Origin: JALZOC01 sp038320555
GTDB taxonomy: Bacteria > Acidobacteriota > Vicinamibacteria > Vicinamibacterales > 2-12-FULL-66-21
NCBI GenBank assembly: GCA_038320555.1
Contig: JBBQEJ010000172.1
Location: forward strand, 1-10,718
Direction: 5' to 3'
DNA length: 10,718 nucleotides
Part shown: in pieces, positions 6,412 to 10,718 of the stretch
How the letters are laid out: each line of letters begins with the position of its first letter
Position numbering within the stretch: position 1 is the first letter of the stretch
The notes under the pieces: generated by a model
The model's input: only the letters and a program-made list of their open reading frames with translations
What the model was told of the DNA's origin: nothing
Databases searched by the model: none
Made by a program: the position numbers and the translations under genes

Positions 6412-7514
6412 CTATGACATCCCCTCGATTCCATGCGCCGTATCTGGAGTGGGCAAAGAAGCGTCCCACGCCACGGTTCGATCTCGCGAACAGCAATATT
6501 CTCCCCTGCTCGATTGACGAGCTTCCCGGCGCGCGCGAAGCCATCGCCTTCGACGGCAAGAACGACAGCGGCTATGCGCCGCTCATCGAATCGATCGCGG
6601 CGCGCTACGGCGTCATGCCCGAGCAGGTGACAACCGCCCAGGGCGCCTCCGGCGCGAACTTCCTCGCGTGCGCGGCGCTCCTCGAGCCGGGCGATGACGT
6701 CCTCGTCGAAACCCCCGGCTATGATCCGCTGCTCGGCGCCCCACGCCTGCTCGGAACCCGGGTCAACCGATTCGATCGGGGTTTCGCCGACGGCTTCGCC
6801 GTTGATCCTGACCGCGTGCGGGGCGGGATGACGCCAAAAACGCGGCTCGTCATCATCACGAGCCCCCACAATCCCAGCGGCGCGATTGCCGATCCGGCCG
6901 CGCTCGAAGAGATCGGCTGGATGGCGCATGCCAATGGCGCCCACGTGCTCGTCGACGAAGTCTATCTGGATGCATCCACGGCCTCGGCGCGAGCCCCTGT
7001 GAAGCGGGACCTCACGGCCGCAGCCCTCGGCGATGCGTTCGTCTGCACGAACAGTCTCACGAAGTCTTACGGCCTGTCCGGATTGCGGTGCGGCTGGATC
7101 CTCTCCTCGGCCGACGTGGCCGAGCGGATCCGCCGCGCGCGCGATGTGGTCGATGGAACCGGCTCAATCGTGGCGGAACGGTTGGCGGCGCTCGCGTTTA
7201 CTCACCTCGATCGCCTGCTCGATCGGACGACCACGCTGCTCGAGACGAATGGCGGGATCGTGCGCGAGTTTCTTCGTTCGCGCACGGAGCTCGATTGGAT
7301 CGCGGCGGGCGGCACGGTCGTGTTTCCCCGGCTCCGCGGCATCGCCGATGCCACGGAATTCGCCGCACGCCTGCTCAGCGCGCGTGAAACCGCCGTCGTG
7401 CCCGGCCGATTCTTCCAGGCCCCTGAGCATTTCCGGCTCGGCTTCGGCGGTCCGACCGATGCGCTCCGCGGAGGACTGCTGGCAGTTGGGGCGTCACTCG
7501 ATGAGTTGGCCTGA
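6408..7514 (+). CDS. PLP-dependent class I/II aminotransferase
   Basis: This enzyme would move an amino group between an amino acid and a 2-oxo acid. It is 368 residues and has the fold type I motifs in order: TTAQGASGANF (75-85) for the cofactor phosphate region, ETPGYDP with Tyr105, SPHNPSG with Asn155, VDEVYLD with Asp183 and Tyr186, and NSLTKSYGLSGLRCGW with Lys219 as the PLP Schiff-base lysine. R343 in HFRLGFGG is the likely carboxylate-binding arginine. ATG 6408 was chosen because it overlaps the permease stop (ATGA) and gives a normal N-terminus (MTMTSPRFHAPYLEWAKK); upstream in-frame codons belong to the permease. The sequence is most like the general aspartate/histidinol-phosphate branch, but the substrate is not determined. 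Context with an amino acid permease and PdxH suggests use of an imported amino acid. Confidence 0.93.
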   Translation: MTMTSPRFHAPYLEWAKKRPTPRFDLANSNILPCSIDELPGAREAIAFDGKNDSGYAPLIESIAARYGVMPEQVTTAQGASGANFLACAALLEPGDDVLVETPGYDPLLGAPRLLGTRVNRFDRGFADGFAVDPDRVRGGMTPKTRLVIITSPHNPSGAIADPAALEEIGWMAHANGAHVLVDEVYLDASTASARAPVKRDLTAAALGDAFVCTNSLTKSYGLSGLRCGWILSSADVAERIRRARDVVDGTGSIVAERLAALAFTHLDRLLDRTTTLLETNGGIVREFLRSRTELDWIAAGGTVVFPRLRGIADATEFAARLLSARETAVVPGRFFQAPEHFRLGFGGPTDALRGGLLAVGASLDELA

Positions 7515-7520
7515 GTCCGT

Positions 7521-7555
7521 GGGGTCAGACCGGGGTCAGACCGGGGTCAGACCCC
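7521..7555 (+). repeat. Three tandem 11-bp palindromic units GGGGTCAGACC
   Basis: Units at 7521-7531, 7532-7542 and 7543-7553 are identical, and two extra C follow. Each contains GGTC-A-GACC, able to pair with itself, and copies can also pair with each other. The array fills the gap between the convergent aminotransferase and amidase genes. No T-runs flank it, so it is not a classic terminator, although strong structure could still stop or protect both transcripts. Confidence 0.8.
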
Positions 7556-7559
7556 GATT

Positions 7560-9164
7560 CTACGGGGTTCTGGCTTCCACAGGGACCGAGCGAAGGAATG
7601 CGGGCGGCCTGCGGTGCTTTGTCGCCTGCTCGTACGCGTACGCAAGGCGAATCAGCTTCGCTTCGCTCCACGCACGCCCGATGAACGAAACCCCGACCGG
7701 CAGGCCGTACGCAAAGCCTGCCGGCACGGTGATGCTCGGATAGCCGGCAACCGCCGCGGGTGTCGAGCTGGCCCCGAGGAAATGATCGCCGTTGACGAGA
7801 TCGGTCGGCCACGCCGGACTGCCCGTCGGCGCCACGATCGCATCCAGACGGAACTTCGTCATGACGGCGTCGAGACCCTGCGCTCGCGCCCGGAGGCCGC
7901 ACGTCGTCAGCGCCTTGCGATAGGCCGCCGATGTCAGGGGACCTTTCTTCTGCGCCATGACGAGTACTTCCTGGCCGAAGAAGGGCAGCTCGCGTTCTTT
8001 TTCGCGAAGGTTGAACTCGATCAGATCTTTGAGCGAGTGGATCGGCGCGGACGCGCCGCGCGCGGCGAGGTATTTGTTGAGATCCGCTTTGAACTCGTAC
8101 AACAGGATCTGGAATTCACAGTCGTCGAGTCGTCCCGCGGTCGCGATGTTCGCGGGATCGACGATGATTGCGCCTTGCGCCTTCATGTCCGCAATCGCGG
8201 CATCGATCAACCGATCCGTGACCGGGCTGTAGCCGAAGTAGCGCTTCCGCGCGATCCCGATGCGCGCATCTTTCAGCCCGTCTGCCTTCAATGCTGGGGT
8301 GTAGTCGGTCGCGGATCTGCCGGCGCCGGCCGTCGTCGCGCCGTCCGCCGGATCCACGCCCGTCATGGCGCCGAGGAGCAGCGCGGCGTCCGCGACCGTG
8401 CGGCTCATCGGCCCTGCCGTGTCCTGCGTGTGGGAGATTGGAACAATGCCGCTCCGGCTCACAAGGCCGACGGTTGGCTTGATTCCCACCAGCGCGTTCG
8501 CGCCAGAGGGACAGACGATGGATCCGTCCGTCTCGGTGCCGACGCCAATCGCCGCCAGGTTGGCCGCGATGGCGGCGCCCGTCCCTGAGCTCGATCCGCA
8601 TGGATTCCGATCAAGCGCGTACGGATTGCTCACCTGGCCGCCCCGTCCGCTCCAGCCGCTGGTCGACTTCGTCGATCGGAAGTTCGCCCATTCGCTCAAG
8701 TTCGTCTTCCCGAGAATCACCGCGCCGGCGGCGCGCAGCTTCCCGGCGACGAACGCGTCTCGCGGCGCGCTGGATCCCTGGAGTGCAAGCGATCCTGCGG
8801 TCGTCATCATCCGATCCGCGGTGTCGATGTTGTCCTTGATGAGAACCGGAATGCCGTGCAGCGGCCCGCGCACGCGGCCCGCCTTCCGCTCCGCGTCGAG
8901 CGAGTCGGCGATCGACAGGGCATCGGGATTGAGCTCGATGATCGATCGGAGCGCGGGGCCCTGCCGATCGATGGCGTTGATGCGCTCCGTGTACAACTCG
9001 ACAAGCCGGCGCGACGTCAACCGTCCCGATGCCATGTCGTCCTGCAGTTGCGCAATCGTGACTTCATCGAGGGGAAATGGAGCGGCGTTGGGCGCCTGGG
9101 CGCGCGACGCGACGGTGCTGAATGCGATCGTGAAGAGGATGAGGCTGAGAGTGTTGCGCACCAT
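7560..9164 (-). CDS. Exported amidase-signature family enzyme
   Basis: Amidase-signature enzymes cleave amide bonds with a Lys-cisSer-Ser triad. The triad is visible: Lys110 in GIPVLIKDNIDT, Ser191 in NPCGSSSGTG and nucleophile Ser215 in TETDGSIVCPS. The Ser191-Ser215 spacing equals that of FAAH (217 and 241). Residues 1-24 form a signal peptide (MVRNTLSLILFTIAFSTVAS, then RAQA), so the enzyme is exported. The full length is 534 residues, normal for secreted members; the C-terminal domain holds PSITVPAGFAYGLPVGVSFI. The frame stays open upstream to 9323, but ATG 9164 is preferred because it opens the signal peptide, and the longer form would overlap the response regulator gene. A TACAAT box lies 6 nt before this ATG. 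Related sequences are often labelled Asp/Glu-tRNA amidotransferase subunit A, but export and the missing GatB and GatC argue against that role. The substrate is unknown. Confidence 0.93.
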   Translation of the reverse strand: MVRNTLSLILFTIAFSTVASRAQAPNAAPFPLDEVTIAQLQDDMASGRLTSRRLVELYTERINAIDRQGPALRSIIELNPDALSIADSLDAERKAGRVRGPLHGIPVLIKDNIDTADRMMTTAGSLALQGSSAPRDAFVAGKLRAAGAVILGKTNLSEWANFRSTKSTSGWSGRGGQVSNPYALDRNPCGSSSGTGAAIAANLAAIGVGTETDGSIVCPSGANALVGIKPTVGLVSRSGIVPISHTQDTAGPMSRTVADAALLLGAMTGVDPADGATTAGAGRSATDYTPALKADGLKDARIGIARKRYFGYSPVTDRLIDAAIADMKAQGAIIVDPANIATAGRLDDCEFQILLYEFKADLNKYLAARGASAPIHSLKDLIEFNLREKERELPFFGQEVLVMAQKKGPLTSAAYRKALTTCGLRARAQGLDAVMTKFRLDAIVAPTGSPAWPTDLVNGDHFLGASSTPAAVAGYPSITVPAGFAYGLPVGVSFIGRAWSEAKLIRLAYAYEQATKHRRPPAFLRSVPVEARTP

Positions 9165-9176
9165 GCGCGCATTGTA
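9165..9176 (-). promoter_or_regulatory. Leaderless-type promoter of the exported amidase: TACAAT-N6-ATG
   Basis: TACAAT (9176-9171) is followed by GCGCGC and ATG 9164. The spacing is the same as at pdxH, and no ribosome binding site is present. This supports the chosen start and suggests that transcription begins at or beside the ATG. Confidence 0.45.
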
Positions 9177-9178
9177 GC

Positions 9179-9196
9179 GGAGACGGAGGAGACGGA
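9179..9196 (+). repeat. 9-bp direct tandem repeat GGAGACGGA
   Basis: Two exact copies (9179-9187 and 9188-9196) sit just upstream of the amidase -10-like box, in the -35 region of the minus-strand promoter. It may be a slippage product or a factor-binding site; nothing else supports a role. Confidence 0.4.
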
Positions 9197-9208
9197 AGGT
9201 GTCAGATT

Positions 9209-9883
9209 CTAGGCGCTCAGACGATCGACAATGGCGCGCCAGGTGTGCGCGGCGGGAGTGCCTTCGGCGGCCAGCGTCGCTCCGCACATCACCACGCCGT
9301 CCTCCGCATCGGACGGATGGCACCAGACGTTCTCAACGGGCAGATGGAGACCAATACCGGCGATCTCGACGTCGAATCTGGCGGGCAACCGTCCGCCCTC
9401 CGGCACTTCGAGCCGCAACCCACCGTAGCAGACGTCCACGACCGCGGCAGGCTGGCCGTTGACGGTGACGCGGAAGCCGCCGACAACGCGCTTGCGCGGC
9501 CAGCGGCGTTGGCGGCGAACGTCGGCTGCAGACCGCCTGACCGTTTCGAGGAATTCGGCAGGCTTGACGGGCTTCCGCACGAACTGGGCACCGTAGCGTC
9601 CCGCCTCCACCTCCATCATCGGCTCGTCGTAGCCCGTGATGATGATGAGCCCCATCTCCGGCCGGTCGCGATATATCTGGCGAACGAGATGGAGTCCGTT
9701 GAATCCTCGAAGGCGGATGTCGGTGATGAGCAGTTCGTAGGAATCGAGGGCGAGCAGCCGCTTGGCGGCGTCGTACGTCTGCGCGCCAGTCACGACGTAT
9801 CCCGCATCGCGGAGCAATTCCACGATCCCGGTGAGGGCAGCCTCGTCGTCGTCAAGCACCAGGATGCGATACGGCATTTTCAT
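9209..9883 (-). CDS. Response regulator with receiver and PilZ domains
   Basis: A 224-residue two-domain signalling protein. The receiver (about 4-120) has the acidic pair D12/D13 in LVLDDDEA, phospho-acceptor D55 in LLITDIRLRG, T83 in IIITGYDEP and K104 in FVRKPVKP, so all core residues for phosphorylation are present. Residues 126-205 look like a PilZ domain: RRWPRKR gives the RxxxR element and VVDVCYGGLRLEV the D/NxSxxG element, with Cys152 where Ser is usual. PilZ domains bind cyclic di-GMP, so phosphorylation and c-di-GMP could both control it. No DNA-binding domain is present; output is probably protein interaction. ATG 9883 (MKMPYRILVLDDD) fits the receiver start; ATG 9877 is possible. 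No histidine kinase is adjacent, so it is an orphan here. Confidence 0.88.
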   Translation of the reverse strand: MKMPYRILVLDDDEAALTGIVELLRDAGYVVTGAQTYDAAKRLLALDSYELLITDIRLRGFNGLHLVRQIYRDRPEMGLIIITGYDEPMMEVEAGRYGAQFVRKPVKPAEFLETVRRSAADVRRQRRWPRKRVVGGFRVTVNGQPAAVVDVCYGGLRLEVPEGGRLPARFDVEIAGIGLHLPVENVWCHPSDAEDGVVMCGATLAAEGTPAAHTWRAIVDRLSA

Positions 9884-9975
9884 GACTGGACCGGGAGCGG
9901 GCACACCCTCGTCCACCGTTGGCAGGGCAAATCGGGTGCCGAAAACCGCTTCCCTAAACTCTACGGTAAACCCCA

Positions 9976-10003
9976 CATTTACGTGGTTTAGCACCACGAA
10001 ATG
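9976..10003 (-). promoter_or_regulatory. Hairpin or operator-like inverted repeat upstream of the response regulator
   Basis: CATTT and CGTGGT on one side pair with ACCACG and AAATG on the other, giving 11 bp with a single unpaired base and a 5-nt loop. It lies between the stop of the unknown minus-strand gene (10044) and the response regulator start (9883). No T-run follows on either strand. It may be an operator, a processing site or a weak terminator. Confidence 0.35.
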
Positions 10004-10043
10004 CAGGCGATTCTGTAACCGGACGGAAAACTCTGCAATCAGG

Positions 10044-10397
10044 TCAATGCACGACCGTCGGCGACGGCCTGGCGGCCGCCAGGACCTTCGCAATGAGCGA
10101 GTCGAGCCTGGCCTGGGGGATATCGAACGGTCCGGCGACTGCGGCGCCCGTGGGTATTTCTAAGGCGATAACCACCCCACCTTGCGCTGGTTCCACGATC
10201 CAGCTGAAACCCCGCAGCGTCACGTGGCGCTGGTCGGACTCAGGGTTCTTTGCGCGGTCGATCGCCAGCAGCATCGAGGTCAACACCTCGCGGACGTCGA
10301 GCTCCGTCCACGCGGGCACATCGTTCCCATCGTGCTCGAGGCGTTCAGCGATCGCGTTGTCGCGATCGCGAAGCACGATCTCTATGTCAAACAGCAT
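10044..10397 (-). CDS. Small protein of unknown function
   Basis: ATG 10397 gives a 117-residue soluble protein starting MLFDIEIVLRDRDNAIAERL and ending ARPSPTVVH. The middle holds TELDVREVLTSMLLAIDRAK, then HVTLRGFSWIVEPAQGG and VVIALEIPTGAAVAGPFDIP, an alternating helix and strand pattern with no signal peptide or membrane segment. An in-frame GTG at 10424 would add nine residues. A TATACT box (10416-10411) lies 13 nt before the ATG and favours the ATG start. I do not recognise the family. It lies between the thioredoxin-domain gene and the response regulator on the same strand, but the gaps of about 55 and 160 nt make a shared operon uncertain. Confidence 0.65.
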   Translation of the reverse strand: MLFDIEIVLRDRDNAIAERLEHDGNDVPAWTELDVREVLTSMLLAIDRAKNPESDQRHVTLRGFSWIVEPAQGGVVIALEIPTGAAVAGPFDIPQARLDSLIAKVLAAARPSPTVVH

Positions 10398-10426
10398 ACA
10401 GGTCGTCTCAAGTATAGCCGCCACTC

Positions 10427-10440
10427 AATCACTAATCACT
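10427..10440 (+). repeat. 7-bp direct tandem repeat AATCACT
   Basis: Two exact copies (10427-10433 and 10434-10440) lie in the short gap between the two leftmost-reading minus-strand genes, in AT-richer DNA than the surroundings. On the minus strand they are AGTGATT repeats just upstream of the TATACT box and could be a binding site or chance. Confidence 0.3.
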
Positions 10441-10451
10441 ACACTACTAGG

Positions 10452-10718
10452 CTAGGCGAGTGATTCTATTTCCTGCGCAAGATCGGCCGGCGTGGTGACC
10501 GGCTGCCGGCACGTGAAGTTGCGGCAGACGTAGGCGGCGGCGCCGCCTCGTCCGGTCATCGACGCGGTGAACCGCAGCAGCCTGGACAACGCGCCCGCAC
10601 CACCAGCGATGGGAATGACGATGCCGAAGGGAAGGTAGTGCCGCGCGACCTCCACCTTCAGCGTTTGCGCCGCCTGGGCGTCGCCGGCAATGACGATCTG
10701 CCATAGGCCCGCATGCCA
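10452..10718 (-). CDS. C-terminal end of a YyaL/SSP411-type thioredoxin-domain protein (partial)
   Basis: The frame is open from the window edge for 88 codons to TAG 10454-10452. It reads WQIVIAGDAQAAQTLKVEVA, then RHYLPFGIVIP, and ends AAAYVCRNFTCRQPVTTPAD followed by LAQEIESLA. That ending, with AYVCxNFTCxxPV near the stop, is the C-terminus of the large proteins (usually 600-700 residues) having an N-terminal thioredoxin-like domain (DUF255) and a C-terminal alpha/alpha-barrel, named YyaL in Bacillus and SSP411 (spermatogenesis-associated protein 20) in mammals. Their function is poorly known. The thioredoxin part lies outside the window. The start shown by an isolated frame at 10655 is internal (GTG within LKVEVA). 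Confidence 0.83.
   Translation of the reverse strand, partial: WHAGLWQIVIAGDAQAAQTLKVEVARHYLPFGIVIPIAGGAGALSRLLRFTASMTGRGGAAAYVCRNFTCRQPVTTPADLAQEIESLA

Noticed and set aside
7521..7555. Possible CRISPR array or intrinsic terminator
   Set aside because: The units are 11 bp and directly abutting with no spacers, so not CRISPR; no T-run follows on either strand, so not a standard terminator.
7614..8588. 324-codon plus-strand open frame opposite the amidase
   Set aside because: It is a shadow of the amidase gene in GC-rich DNA and lacks motifs; the minus strand holds the full Lys-Ser-Ser amidase.
9165..9323. N-terminal extension of the amidase to the start at 9323
   Set aside because: It is arginine-rich, overlaps the response regulator gene, and would bury the signal peptide beginning at 9164.
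9884..10093. N-terminal extension of the response regulator
   Set aside because: Receiver domains begin a few residues after the start; MKMPYRILVLDDD at 9883 fits, and the extension crosses the 9976-10003 hairpin and the neighbouring gene's stop.

Overview
The window is GC-rich bacterial DNA. Its gene content suggests Acidobacteriota, probably a Vicinamibacteria-like soil lineage. The clues are a PadR regulator coupled to a short 'permease prefix' membrane protein (motif ESFIGDLVEEY...WYWRQV), a lipoprotein with an ASH/choice-of-anchor domain plus a GDAVFDMP-type C-terminal domain, and secreted amidases. This assignment is inference from remembered protein styles; no marker gene settles it.

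Layout, left to right. 3-167 (+): the last 54 codons of an unrecognised gene. 187-1347 (-): a damaged block of PadR regulator, permease-prefix membrane protein and a further remnant, each with a broken frame. 1538-2242 (+): ASH-domain lipoprotein, divergent from PadR across a short region holding an inverted repeat and a candidate promoter. 2319-2402 (-): tRNA-Leu(UAA). 2561-3552 (+): exported acetamidase/formamidase-family protein with one frameshift. 3553-4016: no supported gene, but two palindromic elements. 4017-4448 (+): conserved protein of unknown function. 4472-5050 (+): PdxH. 5060-6411 (+): APC-family amino acid permease with one frameshift. 6408-7514 (+): class I/II PLP aminotransferase overlapping the permease by ATGA. 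7521-7555: 11-bp tandem palindromic repeats in the convergent gap. 7560-9164 (-): exported amidase-signature enzyme. 9209-9883 (-): response regulator with a C-terminal PilZ domain. 10044-10397 (-): unknown small protein. 10452-10718 (-): C-terminal end of a YyaL/SSP411-type thioredoxin-domain protein.

The clearest functional group is 4472-7514. PdxH makes pyridoxal 5'-phosphate, the aminotransferase uses it, and the coupled permease could import the amino acid substrate. The two exported amidases point to extracytoplasmic amide or peptide breakdown.

Two cross-cutting signals stand out. First, at least four unrelated genes carry small indels, several in short base runs, so either the assembly has indel errors or the 187-1347 block is decaying. 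Second, two genes (pdxH and the exported amidase) have a TANNNT box exactly 6 nt before the ATG, which is the leaderless-mRNA arrangement. I found no convincing new defence, mobile or biosynthetic system. The best candidates for follow-up are the intergenic palindrome families, the leaderless promoters, and the PilZ receiver protein with an altered binding motif.
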